Below are positions 1 to 7,451 of a stretch of 21,186 nucleotides of DNA, in pieces. A model generated the notes under the pieces. That model was given only the letters and a program-made list of their open reading frames with translations. It was not told the origin of the DNA and ran no database searches. Position 1 is the first letter of the stretch. The number at the start of each line of letters is the position of its first letter. Position numbers and translations under genes: made by a program. Source of the stretch: F23-B02 sp963610045 (GTDB lineage Bacteria; Bacillota; Clostridia; Oscillospirales; Oscillospiraceae); assembly GCA_963610045.1 (NCBI GenBank), contig CAVDMS010000026.1, forward strand, positions 1 to 21,186. Reading direction: 5' to 3'.

Positions 1-281
1 CCCCGGCGGATAAGATGGACGGGCAGATAGACAGAAGCACTAAGGCTCGCAGATCACGGGAAGCCAGAGCCGTTGCGGCCGAGGCTCGCCGCCGCTGTCT
101 TGAGTCCTGTGTCGGAAAAACGCTCCCCGTGCTGTTTGAAACGAAGGACGGCGATAAGTGGCAGGGTCACAGCGACACCTACTTTTTGGTGGAGGCAAAG
201 GGCGAGGACCTGCGGGGATTGGTCAAAAACGTCAAAATTACGGGCGTTTCCGGGGAAATACTCGTAGGAGAGATAAGTTGA
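1..281 (+). CDS. mtaB: tRNA threonylcarbamoyladenosine methylthiotransferase MtaB, C-terminal end (partial)
   Basis: Only the last ~93 codons are present; the frame is open from base 3 to the TGA at 279-281 and continues off the left edge. The reading PADKMDGQI, followed by a basic K/R-rich helix, matches the segment after the radical-SAM core in MtaB/MiaB-type enzymes (usually PA..M.GQ). The remaining ~60 residues, with GKTLPVLFE and a closing G.ILVGEIS strand, look like the C-terminal TRAM domain that binds tRNA. The family adds a methylthio group to t6A37 of ANN-decoding tRNAs using two Fe-S clusters; that catalytic part is outside the window. The ATG at 15 is an internal methionine, not a start. 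MtaB is preferred over MiaB from the linker wording, but the fragment is short. Confidence 0.75.
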   Translation, partial: PADKMDGQIDRSTKARRSREARAVAAEARRRCLESCVGKTLPVLFETKDGDKWQGHSDTYFLVEAKGEDLRGLVKNVKITGVSGEILVGEIS

Positions 282-306
282 CGTGCGCCCGCATCGGTAT
301 TATAAT
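278..306 (+). promoter_or_regulatory. SigA-type promoter of serC-serA
   Basis: TTGACG (278-283) and a perfect TATAAT (301-306) are separated by 17 bp. The -35 box overlaps the mtaB stop codon (279-281). The first gene downstream is serC, whose RBS AAGGTG lies at 354-359. A 10-bp direct repeat, AATTTAATGT, occurs at 304-313 and 319-328 around the expected transcription start. Confidence 0.75.
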
Positions 307-364
307 TTAATGTAATTCAATTTAATGTGTTAATACGACAAAGAATGCCGAAGAAGGTGAAACG

Positions 365-1447
365 ATGTTTTCGGAGAGAGTCTATAATTTTGCGGCAGGA
401 CCTTCGGTCATGCCGGAGCAGGTGCTTAAGTGCGCCGGGAGCGAGATAATGAATTACGCAGGCAGCGGTATGTCCGTCATGGAGATGAGCCACCGCAGCG
501 CCTGCTTTGCGGAGATCTTCAATGATGCAAAGTCACGGCTCAAGGCGCTTTTAAAGGTGCCGGACAGCCATGAGATACTGCTGCTTCAGGGCGGTGCAAC
601 GCTTCAGTTTGCCGCAATACCCATGAATCTTTTGGGGCAGGGAGGCACTGCGGATTACGCCGTGACGGGGAACTTCTCCCGCCTTGCCGCCGAGGAAGCG
701 AAAAAGTACGGCAATGTTCACATCGCCTGCGACAGCACCCCCTTCGGTCACGACCGCATACCCGACACGGTGGAGGAGACAGAGGACGCAAGCTACTTCT
801 ACTACTGTGCCAACAACACCATCTACGGCACCGAGTGGCAGACGGTACCTAATGTTAAGGCGACGCTCGTGTGCGATATGTCCTCCGACATTCTCTCAAA
901 GCCCGTGGACGTTTCACACTATGGACTGATATACGCCGGAGCGCAGAAGAACATGGCTCCTGCGGGACTTACGGTGCTTATACTTGACCGCAGTCTTGCG
1001 GGGAAGGCGCTGCCGATAACGCCGAAGGTCATGGACTACAAGGTGCAGATAGATAAGGACTCCATGCTGAACACACCGCCGTGTTGGTGCATATATATGC
1101 TCAGCAAGGTGCTGCGCTGGGTGGAGGACATGGGCGGACTTCCCGCAATGGAGGAGCGCAAAAAGCTCAGAGCGGGACTGCTGTACGATTACCTCGACGA
1201 GAGCAGGCTGTTTATCCCCCATGCGCAGAAGGGCTCACGCAGCGACATGAACGTCACCTTCCGCACAGGCGACCCCGCACTTGACGAGGAGTTTGTTAAG
1301 AGCGCTGCATCGCAGGGGCTTTTGAACCTCCGGGGACACAGACTCACCGGCGGCATGAGAGCTTCGATCTACAACGCAATGCCGATAGAGGGCGTGCAGG
1401 CGCTCGTTGCGTATATGAAAGACTTTGAGGTGGAACACCGTGTTTAA
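365..1447 (+). CDS. serC: Phosphoserine aminotransferase SerC
   Basis: A 360-residue PLP enzyme that converts 3-phosphohydroxypyruvate and glutamate to phosphoserine and 2-oxoglutarate, the second step of serine biosynthesis. Visible signatures are the N-terminal YNFAAGPSVMP, the MSVMEMSHRS substrate/PLP-binding segment (~36-45), LLLQGGATLQF (~72-82) and the PLP-lysine motif AGAQKNMAPAG with K195 as the Schiff-base lysine. The length matches the family (~360). An AAGGTG ribosome-binding site lies 5-6 nt before the ATG at 365. It overlaps the GTG start of serA by 8 nt, so the two are almost certainly co-transcribed and translationally coupled. No serB homologue sits in this operon; the phosphatase step must be encoded elsewhere. 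Confidence 0.96.
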   Translation: MFSERVYNFAAGPSVMPEQVLKCAGSEIMNYAGSGMSVMEMSHRSACFAEIFNDAKSRLKALLKVPDSHEILLLQGGATLQFAAIPMNLLGQGGTADYAVTGNFSRLAAEEAKKYGNVHIACDSTPFGHDRIPDTVEETEDASYFYYCANNTIYGTEWQTVPNVKATLVCDMSSDILSKPVDVSHYGLIYAGAQKNMAPAGLTVLILDRSLAGKALPITPKVMDYKVQIDKDSMLNTPPCWCIYMLSKVLRWVEDMGGLPAMEERKKLRAGLLYDYLDESRLFIPHAQKGSRSDMNVTFRTGDPALDEEFVKSAASQGLLNLRGHRLTGGMRASIYNAMPIEGVQALVAYMKDFEVEHRV

Positions 1448-2603
1448 AATCAAGACCATAAACAATATATCGCCCGTGGGACTTAGAAAGCTCGTGCAGC
1501 TCGGCTGCATGGTATCGCCCGACACCGAGAACCCGCAGGGCATCATAGTCCGCAGTGCGGATATGCACGGCTTTGAGCCGAACCCGGAGCTTATGGGTAT
1601 CGCCAGAGCGGGAGCGGGCTACAACAACATCCCTGTGGAAAAGATGGCGGAGTTGGGAATATGCGTCTTTAACAGCCCCGGCGCAAACGCCGAGGCGGTA
1701 AAGGAGCAGAGCGTCTGCTCGCTCGTCATGGCGTCGAGGGACGTTCTCGGTGCTGCCGAGTGGGTAAAGAGCATTTCCGACAGAGGCGGCGAGATACCCG
1801 CCCTCGTCGAAAAGGGCAAGTCCGCATTTTCGGGTCCCGAACTCATGGGCAAGACCATCGGCGTTTTGGGACTGGGCGCCACGGGTGCGCTCGTTGCAAA
1901 CGTCTGCCTTGCAATGGATATGACCGTCATAGGCTACGACCCCTTCATGTCGGTGGATGCGGCATGGCGTCTGTCGAAGGACGTTGACAGGGCGGAGGAC
2001 ATCGGCGAGATATTCAGAAACAGCGACTATATCAGCATAAACATTCCCTACAACGAGAACACGCACCACCTCATCGACGAAAAGGCGTTTTCGATGATGA
2101 AGCCCGGCGTGCGCATAATAAACGAGTCGAGAGCGGAGGTCGTCGATGACGATGCGATGCTCCGTGCGCTTGAGAGCGGCGTCGTTGCAAAGTACGTCAC
2201 AGACTTTCCGAACGAGAAGATCCTCGGCGGCAAAAACGTCATTGCGCTGCCGCACCTCGGCGCCTGCACTCCGGAGAGCGAGGACAGGTGTGCGGAAATG
2301 GCGGCAAAGCAGCTGTACGATTACCTGAAAAACGGCAACATCACAAACTCCGTCAATCTGCCGAACGCAAAGCTTGAGCGCATGGGCGTGTGCCGGCTGT
2401 GCGTCATACACCGCAATGTGCCGGGTATGATAAACCGCATACTCGACTTCGTTACCGAGAGGAACATCAATGTCGAGCATATGATAAACAAGCCGAGAGG
2501 CGGCTATGCTTACACGATGATAGACCTCGGCGACAGGATAGACGAGAATATGGCAAACAGCATACGGAGCATGGACGACGTGCTGAGAGTAAGAGTGCTG
2601 TGA
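1440..2603 (+). CDS. serA: D-3-phosphoglycerate dehydrogenase SerA with C-terminal ACT domain
   Basis: 387 residues from GTG 1440. This start is chosen because GAGGTGG (1427-1433) sits ~6 nt upstream and the protein then begins MFKIKTINN; an in-frame TTG at 1425 lies too close to that site. It oxidises 3-phosphoglycerate to 3-phosphohydroxypyruvate with NAD+, the first committed step of serine synthesis. The NAD-binding Rossmann motif GLGATG is at 144-149. The catalytic Arg/Glu/His elements appear as NESRAEVVDD, TDFPNEK and LPHLGACTPE. The last ~75 residues (from RLCVIHRNVPGMI) form an ACT domain, the usual site of serine feedback control. It is shorter than the ~525-residue type with an intervening domain. 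ESRAE replaces the common NxARG, as in a divergent SerA subgroup. Confidence 0.93.
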   Translation: MFKIKTINNISPVGLRKLVQLGCMVSPDTENPQGIIVRSADMHGFEPNPELMGIARAGAGYNNIPVEKMAELGICVFNSPGANAEAVKEQSVCSLVMASRDVLGAAEWVKSISDRGGEIPALVEKGKSAFSGPELMGKTIGVLGLGATGALVANVCLAMDMTVIGYDPFMSVDAAWRLSKDVDRAEDIGEIFRNSDYISINIPYNENTHHLIDEKAFSMMKPGVRIINESRAEVVDDDAMLRALESGVVAKYVTDFPNEKILGGKNVIALPHLGACTPESEDRCAEMAAKQLYDYLKNGNITNSVNLPNAKLERMGVCRLCVIHRNVPGMINRILDFVTERNINVEHMINKPRGGYAYTMIDLGDRIDENMANSIRSMDDVLRVRVL

Positions 2604-2606
2604 AAA

Positions 2607-2636
2607 CAGGGGACGCAGTTGCGTCCCCTGTTTTTC
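2607..2636 (+). terminator. Rho-independent terminator after serA
   Basis: A perfect 10-bp stem, CAGGGGACGC / GCGTCCCCTG, with loop AGTT, is followed by TTTTT. It begins 3 nt after the serA stop codon. A run of A before the stem could make it work in both directions. Confidence 0.93.
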
Positions 2637-2677
2637 TGTAAACTTTATATTAACTGCACCCGAAAACGAAAATTGTG

Positions 2678-2686
2678 TGATATAAT
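2678..2686 (+). promoter_or_regulatory. Extended -10 promoter for the lipoprotein gene
   Basis: TGA-TATAAT, a perfect -10 (2681-2686) with a TGn extension, lies about 60 nt before the lipoprotein ATG. No convincing -35 box is visible at 16-18 bp, which is tolerated by extended -10 promoters. Confidence 0.5.
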
Positions 2687-2744
2687 AAAACATTACAGAA
2701 TGTCGGCGAAAAGCGTCGGCACAGACCTCAAGGAGGGAGCCTTT

Positions 2745-3602
2745 ATGAAAAAACTGTTGCCCGTACTTTTGTGCCTTGCCATAGCTCTCGGACTGTGTGC
2801 CTGCGGCGACACCGAAGCGCCGAAAACGCCGGAGGTCACCGCAACGCCGGAGCCTGTGCGCTTTAGCAAGGAGGACGGAAAGCTCGACACCGAGAGCTAC
2901 TACAACCCCAACGGCATGAAATATGCCTCCGTCGAGTATAGCTACGACGGCAGCGGAAGGGTGATAAGCGAAAGGCACCTCGGTCTTAACGACGCCGAGG
3001 AGGGCATACTCTCATACGAGTACCTCGACGGCGACAAGATAAGCAGCCGCAGCTACAAGCTCAGCGCCGGGGACGGCAGCTACACCGATTATTACACGGA
3101 AAGCTATGAGTACGACGCATCGGGACTTCTTCTGTCGATAACGAGGACGGAGAGCGGTACCGTCACGGCACGCACCGTCTACGGCTACGACGAGAGCGGG
3201 AATCTCGTGAGCGAAAAGCGCTACGAGGGCGAGGACTTCTGCATAGCGGAGTACGATTACCGTATCGACGCAAACGGCAGAGTGATAAGCTGCACCCGTA
3301 AGGACTACATCGAGGGCGACGGCAGCGAAAACAACTACGCATACGACAGTCAGGGCAGACTGCTCACCGACCAGTGCTACGACGAAAACGGCAATGTCGT
3401 CAGCCGCACGGAGTACAGCTACGACGAAAACGGCAACGAGATAAAGCGCAGCGTGTTTGCCGAGGGCGGGGAGCTTATAAGCAGCACCGAAAAAAGCTAC
3501 GAATACGACGACATCGGCAACATCATCTGCTGCGTTACCTCGCACTCCGACGGTACGCCCGGCAGCACCGTGCGCTACACATGGCAGTACAGCAAGGGAT
3601 AA
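2745..3602 (+). CDS. Putative lipoprotein with YD-like tyrosine-rich repeats
   Basis: 285 residues from ATG 2745, preceded by AAGGAGGGA (2730-2738). The N-terminus is a lipoprotein signal peptide: MKK, a hydrophobic stretch, then lipobox LCAC with C20 as the likely lipidated residue. A short Thr/Pro linker (22-37) follows. The rest is made of about eight short repeats of the form Y-x-Y-D-x-x-G-x-[hydrophobic], e.g. YSYDGSGRVIS (65), YEYDASG (121), YGYDESGN (146), YAYDSQGR (198), CYDENGN (211), YSYDENGN (224) and YEYDDIGN (252). This resembles the YD repeats of RHS-type beta shells. It is probably displayed on the outer face of the membrane. There is no catalytic motif or toxin domain, so the function is unknown. 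It appears to be monocistronic, and no clear hairpin terminator follows it. Confidence 0.85.
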   Translation: MKKLLPVLLCLAIALGLCACGDTEAPKTPEVTATPEPVRFSKEDGKLDTESYYNPNGMKYASVEYSYDGSGRVISERHLGLNDAEEGILSYEYLDGDKISSRSYKLSAGDGSYTDYYTESYEYDASGLLLSITRTESGTVTARTVYGYDESGNLVSEKRYEGEDFCIAEYDYRIDANGRVISCTRKDYIEGDGSENNYAYDSQGRLLTDQCYDENGNVVSRTEYSYDENGNEIKRSVFAEGGELISSTEKSYEYDDIGNIICCVTSHSDGTPGSTVRYTWQYSKG

Positions 3603-3630
3603 TTAACAAATATTTTAAATTTATTTTCTT

Positions 3631-3659
3631 TTGTCTGTGTTAACATATACTCATTATAT
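3631..3659 (+). promoter_or_regulatory. Possible promoter of the zinc-ribbon/DUF5685/DnaJ operon
   Basis: TTGTCT (3631-3636) and TTATAT (3654-3659) are separated by 17 bp in an AT-rich gap of 126 bp. TATACT at 3646 is an alternative -10. The surrounding AT richness makes this a weak call. Confidence 0.35.
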
Positions 3660-3728
3660 ATTGTGTGCCGAGATGTGAAAAATGCCGAAGCACACGGCTT
3701 TTGAAAATTCGATTCAAGGTGATATTTG

Positions 3729-4148
3729 ATGAGGAATTGGTTTATACGTTTTATGACCGGACGCTACGGAGGCGACCAGCTCAACAGGCTTGTCTCGTTT
3801 GTGAGCATCGCATTTGCGGTGCTTGCCATTATATTCAGCTTCGCCATGAGCGACAGCCCGGTCGGCAGCGTGCTGTGGGTGATCGCCCTTGCGTTTCTTG
3901 CCGTCGTATATTACCGTGCGTTTTCAAAGAATTTCAACAGACGCAGCGACGAGAATACCCGCTACTTAAGGCTCAGATACAAGGTCTCGTCGTTTATAAG
4001 GCTCAGGCAGGAGCGTTGGAGACAGCGCAGGGAGTATAAATTCTTCACCTGCCCCTCATGCAAGACGACGCTCAGAGTGCCGAGAGGCAAGGGCAGCATC
4101 AACATAGTGTGCCGCAAGTGCGGCTACTCCTTCAGAGGCAAGAGCTGA
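3729..4148 (+). CDS. Small membrane protein with C-terminal zinc ribbon
   Basis: 139 residues. ATG 3729 is chosen over the in-frame TTG 3726 because AAGGTGAT (3716-3723) is then correctly spaced. Two hydrophobic segments (about 21-40 and 46-63) form a membrane hairpin. A very basic stretch follows (64-103), then a zinc ribbon with CPSC (C108, C111) and CRKC (C128, C131). The likely arrangement is membrane-anchored with a cytoplasmic zinc ribbon. It is the first gene of a tight operon: the DUF5685 gene starts 3 nt after its stop and a J-domain gene follows. This suggests a shared role in membrane-associated protein folding or assembly, but that is inference; no enzymatic motif is visible. Confidence 0.82.
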   Translation: MRNWFIRFMTGRYGGDQLNRLVSFVSIAFAVLAIIFSFAMSDSPVGSVLWVIALAFLAVVYYRAFSKNFNRRSDENTRYLRLRYKVSSFIRLRQERWRQRREYKFFTCPSCKTTLRVPRGKGSINIVCRKCGYSFRGKS

Positions 4149-4151
4149 GCC

Positions 4152-5000
4152 ATGTTCGGCTTTGTTGCGGCGAATCCCGCCATGCTCACAAAGGACCGCT
4201 TTGCCCGATATAAGGAGTGCTACTGCGGGCTTTGCCATGCGCTCAAGGACAGGTACGGCTTTGCCGCAAAGCTGGGGCTTACCTATGACATGACCTTTCT
4301 TGTGCTGCTGCTCAATTCGCTGTACGAGCCGGCGGAGCTTCACGCCGAGGCGAGGTGTTCGGCGCATCCCATCTCCCGTCGGGGCTACTGGCAGTCGGAG
4401 ATAAGCGACTATGCGGCGGATATGAATGTTCTGCTTGCCTACCTCAACTGTCGGGACGACTGGCAGGACGATATGGATGTCTTGAAGCTTGCCGAGGCGA
4501 GAGCGCTCAAAAGCAATGCCGAGCGCATACTTCTCATGTATCCGAGACAGGCTGCCGCAGTTAAGGTGGGTATGGAGAAGCTTGACCGCATCGAGAAAAG
4601 CCGGGTGCCTGCGCCCGACGCCGCAGCAGCCGCTTTCGGCGGACTGATGGCGGAGCTGTTCGTGTGGAAAGAGGATCGCTGGAGCGGGAGACTTCGTGCG
4701 CTCGGTATGGCGCTCGGAAAATTCATTTATATTATGGATGCCTGTATTGACCTGCGGAGCGATAAGCGCTATTATAAATACAATCCGCTTCTCGACCTGT
4801 ACGGGCGCATCGACGAGGAGGAGCGTTTTCGGGAGATACTCGAAATGCTCATGGCCGACTGCGTAAGGAGCTTTGACGCTCTGCCCATGGTGCGGGATGC
4901 CGACATACTGAAAAATATACTTTGTTTCGGTGTTTGGAATAAATTCAACAAGCACTACAACATAAAAGGAGCAGTGCCTGATGGTACAAGACCCCTATAA
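4152..5000 (+). CDS. DUF5685 family protein
   Basis: 282 residues. The opening MFGFVAANPAMLTKDRF, then YKECYCGLCHALK with the C23/C25/C28 cluster, and YDMTFLVLLLNSLY are characteristic of DUF5685 as I know it from Clostridia. Later helices contain Asp-rich segments (CRDDWQDD and YIMDACIDLRSD) that could bind a metal or phosphate, faintly recalling all-helical prenyl-transferase folds; I would not assign that activity. There is no signal peptide. It starts 3 nt after the zinc-ribbon gene and its end overlaps the J-domain gene by 20 nt, so the three are translated from one mRNA. The CxCxxC cluster may bind zinc or a cofactor. The family is uncharacterised. Confidence 0.85.
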   Translation: MFGFVAANPAMLTKDRFARYKECYCGLCHALKDRYGFAAKLGLTYDMTFLVLLLNSLYEPAELHAEARCSAHPISRRGYWQSEISDYAADMNVLLAYLNCRDDWQDDMDVLKLAEARALKSNAERILLMYPRQAAAVKVGMEKLDRIEKSRVPAPDAAAAAFGGLMAELFVWKEDRWSGRLRALGMALGKFIYIMDACIDLRSDKRYYKYNPLLDLYGRIDEEERFREILEMLMADCVRSFDALPMVRDADILKNILCFGVWNKFNKHYNIKGAVPDGTRPL

Positions 5001-5622
5001 GGTCCTCGGCGTCTCGCCCGACGCATCAGACGAGGAGATCAAAAAAGCTTACCGTGAGCTGGCGAAGAAATATCACCCTGACCGCAATCCGGGGGACGAG
5101 TACGCCGCTCAGAAGATGAACGAAATAAATGCCGCCTATGACCAGATCAAAAACGGCAACGTCGATCAGCAAAGCGGTTACGGAGCCTACGGAGCGGGCT
5201 ACAACCCCTTCGGCGGATTCGGAGGCTTTGGAGGCTTCGGCGATTTCGGCACCGGCGGCGAACAGCCGAACGATCCGCCGGAGTACCGTGCGGCGATAAA
5301 CTATATGCGCAACGGCAGGTACGGCGAAGCGATAAGCGTTCTTGCGACGATCCCGGTGGCGCAGCGTGACGCAAGGTGGTACTACCTTAACGCAATGGCG
5401 AACCTGTCCGCAGGCAACAGAATTGCGGCGCTTGAAAATGCAAGGCGTGCCGTGGAGATCGAGCCGGACAACACCCGCTATCAGAAGCTTTTGGATATGC
5501 TGCAAAACAGCGGCAGAGAGTACCGTGACTATTCGGATCAGACCTCGGTCGGCTGCTGCGACCCCTGCGGCTGCTACCTCTGCTTCTCGATGTGTACTCC
5601 GTGGGGCGGTTGCTGCTGCTGA
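4981..5622 (+). CDS. J-domain (DnaJ-like) co-chaperone with cysteine-rich tail
   Basis: 213 residues from ATG 4981, with AAAGGAG about 9 nt upstream inside the DUF5685 gene. Residues 1-60 form a J domain with the HPD motif at 32-34 (KKYHPDRNPGD), which stimulates DnaK ATPase activity. A Gly/Phe/Tyr-rich linker with GGF repeats covers ~57-90. Residues ~95-175 look like two or three TPR-like helix pairs (YMRNGRYGEAISVLATIP, YYLNAMANLSAGN, ALENARRAVEIEP). The last ~25 residues carry nine cysteines, ending GGCCC. It lacks the zinc-finger and C-terminal domains of true DnaJ, so it is a specialised class C J protein. The tail may bind metal, be palmitoylated or form disulfides; this cannot be decided here. 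Confidence 0.9.
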   Translation: MVQDPYKVLGVSPDASDEEIKKAYRELAKKYHPDRNPGDEYAAQKMNEINAAYDQIKNGNVDQQSGYGAYGAGYNPFGGFGGFGGFGDFGTGGEQPNDPPEYRAAINYMRNGRYGEAISVLATIPVAQRDARWYYLNAMANLSAGNRIAALENARRAVEIEPDNTRYQKLLDMLQNSGREYRDYSDQTSVGCCDPCGCYLCFSMCTPWGGCCC

Positions 5623-5642
5623 CGGAATAATAGCTATAATGT

Positions 5643-5670
5643 AAAAGGGACTGAGAGCAGTCCCTTTTCT
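5643..5670. terminator. Bidirectional terminator between the dnaJ-like gene and the P-loop ATPase
   Basis: An 11-bp stem, AAAAGGGACTG / CAGTCCCTTTT, has loop AGAG. The A and T runs on either side give a U-tract on both strands, suiting the two convergent genes. Confidence 0.9.
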
Positions 5671-5671
5671 A

Positions 5672-6706
5672 CTATGCAAACAGCCGCTCGGTCTCCTCGG
5701 TGCAGAACTCGTCGAGGGAGGCAAAATCGACCTTCGGACGATAACACGCCTCAAGCTCGTCGTGCAGGAGCTTTGCCTGCTCAAGGTAGCGGCAAGCCTC
5801 CGTGATAAGCGACCTTTTAAGCTCCTGACGGTGCCGCAGCTCATCCTTGTGCCTTGCGAGCGTCTCCTTAGGCACGAGCGCATCGAGCCGTATCCGGCGC
5901 TTTGCCTTCGCCCCCGGCATGAGCGATGCCGACACGAAGCCAAGCCCGCAGTCGGGCAGAAGCAGCGCCTCGGTAAGCTCCGGCAGCAGCGGCGAGCGGC
6001 AGCGGATGATGCGTCCGCCGAGGTGCCGCAGCAGCTCATCAAAGTAGTATTTTTCGAGACCGAGGCGGTCGTCAATTAGATAAACGTGTTTACATAATTC
6101 TTCGACGGTGCCGCAAAGCACCTGCTCTCCCGTGCAGCCGATGGAGTGGATGAAGCGTTCGCTTATCCGCTTCGGCGTGCCGCTCTGTGCGCTTGAGCCG
6201 AGAGCGGCAGCGCTTCTTGCGCAGCTTTCTGCGGCGGAAACCGTGTTTTTTGCGATAAGTCCCGGAATTTCGGCACTTTTTACGCTGCCTGCCGCAGAGA
6301 GATAGGCGTAGGCGCTTTTGTACATTGCTCTGTATTTTTCGGTGAGCTGCGGAATGCGCTCGTCGTCGCAGTGTGCGCAGAAGCGACCGAGGTTTACATA
6401 ATCTGAATCATATCCGAAGAACCTCGGTTCGAGGATATGCGGCGCCGTGGCGTCGGCGTAGCCGATGCGCAGCTCGGGAAAGTACACGCCGTCAAGCGAC
6501 TCAGGGTCGCCGGAGCAGAGTATGTAGACGACCTCAAAGCCGTGCGCTTCGGCGCTTTCGGCGAGCTTCCGCATGAAGCTTGACTTGCCGCAGCCGGGAC
6601 CGCCCTTTATAAGCCGCAGGCAGTCGCCGGGGCTTGACGCAAAATCGCCGTACAGCGAGTGAAAGCCGTGGGCGGAGTTTGCGCCCAGAAAAAATTCGAC
6701 AGCCAT
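5672..6706 (-). CDS. P-loop ATPase, PRK06851-like
   Basis: 344 residues from the ATG at 6706, preceded by GGGGGT about 5-6 nt away; an upstream ATG at 6724 lies before that site and is rejected. A Walker A motif GGPGCGKS is at 35-42, preceded by the FFLGANSAHGFHSLYG segment. This pattern is typical of uncharacterised Bacillota nucleotide-binding proteins annotated as PRK06851. A second half begins near VYLIDDRLGLEKYYFDELL and contains no second Walker A. There is no signal peptide or membrane segment, so it is probably cytoplasmic. The function is unknown. It is divergent from the HAD phosphatase (74 bp apart) and converges on the J-domain operon. Confidence 0.78.
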   Translation of the reverse strand: MAVEFFLGANSAHGFHSLYGDFASSPGDCLRLIKGGPGCGKSSFMRKLAESAEAHGFEVVYILCSGDPESLDGVYFPELRIGYADATAPHILEPRFFGYDSDYVNLGRFCAHCDDERIPQLTEKYRAMYKSAYAYLSAAGSVKSAEIPGLIAKNTVSAAESCARSAAALGSSAQSGTPKRISERFIHSIGCTGEQVLCGTVEELCKHVYLIDDRLGLEKYYFDELLRHLGGRIIRCRSPLLPELTEALLLPDCGLGFVSASLMPGAKAKRRIRLDALVPKETLARHKDELRHRQELKRSLITEACRYLEQAKLLHDELEACYRPKVDFASLDEFCTEETERLFA

Positions 6707-6780
6707 AATTTGACCCCCATACATAAATTCAAATCATGCTATGCAGCCGACGGCGCATATGTGAAAGCAGGAGGATAACG

Positions 6781-7422
6781 GTGAAAAAATACGTCTTTTT
6801 CGATTTCGACGGAACGCTGTTTGACACGGCGGAGGGAATAGTCAAGAGCGTGCAGTACGCACTCAAAAAGCTTGGGATAGATGCAGAACTGAGCGAGCTT
6901 ATGTGCTTTGCCGGACCTCCGCTTGAGGATATGTTCAGGCAAAAGTACGGCATGGACGAGGCTACGGCGCTCAAGGCTGTCAACTATTTCAGAGAGCGCT
7001 ACAAGCCGATAGGCTGGAAGGAGTGCAGGCCCTTTGACGGGGTGGCGGAGCTTCTCAGGAAACTTCGTCAGGCGGGCATAACGATCGCCGTTGCGACCTC
7101 AAAGCCTGAGTATTTCACCAACGCCATCCTTGAAAATGCGGGGCTTCTCTCTGCCGTGGACTTTGTCGGCGGCTCGCTTTTCGACGGCACGAGGGGCAAA
7201 AAGCACGAGGTCATAGCCTACGTTTTGGAGCATTTCGGCATCTCGCCCGACGAGGCGGTGATGGTCGGCGACAGAATGTACGACGTTGACGGAGCCAAAA
7301 AGTGCGGCATGGACTGCATCGGCGTTTCCTACGGCTACGCAGAGCCGGGCGAACTTATGAGCCACGGCGCACTCTGCGTTGCGGACACGACGCAGGAGCT
7401 CTACGAGATACTTACGAAATGA
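6781..7422 (+). CDS. HAD-superfamily phosphatase (Gph/PpaX-like)
   Basis: 213 residues from GTG 6781, chosen because AGGAGG lies ~6 nt upstream; an in-frame ATG at 6736 precedes that site. All four HAD motifs are visible: DFDGTLFDT (8-16, nucleophile D8), TSKP (106-109), a lysine at 140-141 and GDRMYD (163-168). The alpha-helical cap between motifs I and II makes it subfamily IA. Relatives dephosphorylate phosphoglycolate, pyrophosphate or small sugar phosphates; the substrate cannot be read from the sequence. It is monocistronic, flanked by its own terminator. Confidence 0.9.
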   Translation: MKKYVFFDFDGTLFDTAEGIVKSVQYALKKLGIDAELSELMCFAGPPLEDMFRQKYGMDEATALKAVNYFRERYKPIGWKECRPFDGVAELLRKLRQAGITIAVATSKPEYFTNAILENAGLLSAVDFVGGSLFDGTRGKKHEVIAYVLEHFGISPDEAVMVGDRMYDVDGAKKCGMDCIGVSYGYAEPGELMSHGALCVADTTQELYEILTK

Positions 7423-7451
7423 AAAATGACGGTGCTTTGCACCGTCATTTT
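7423..7451. terminator. Bidirectional terminator between the HAD and SLOG genes
   Basis: A perfect 13-bp stem, AAAATGACGGTGC / GCACCGTCATTTT, has a TTT loop. It begins directly after the HAD stop codon and reaches the stop codon of the convergent SLOG gene. Confidence 0.92.

Noticed and set aside
1344..2978. A 544-codon open frame on the minus strand across serA and the start of the lipoprotein gene
   Set aside because: It lies opposite well-supported genes, crosses the strong serA terminator, has a composition (His, Val, Ala, Arg rich) typical of antisense frames in GC-rich DNA, and shows no recognisable domain.
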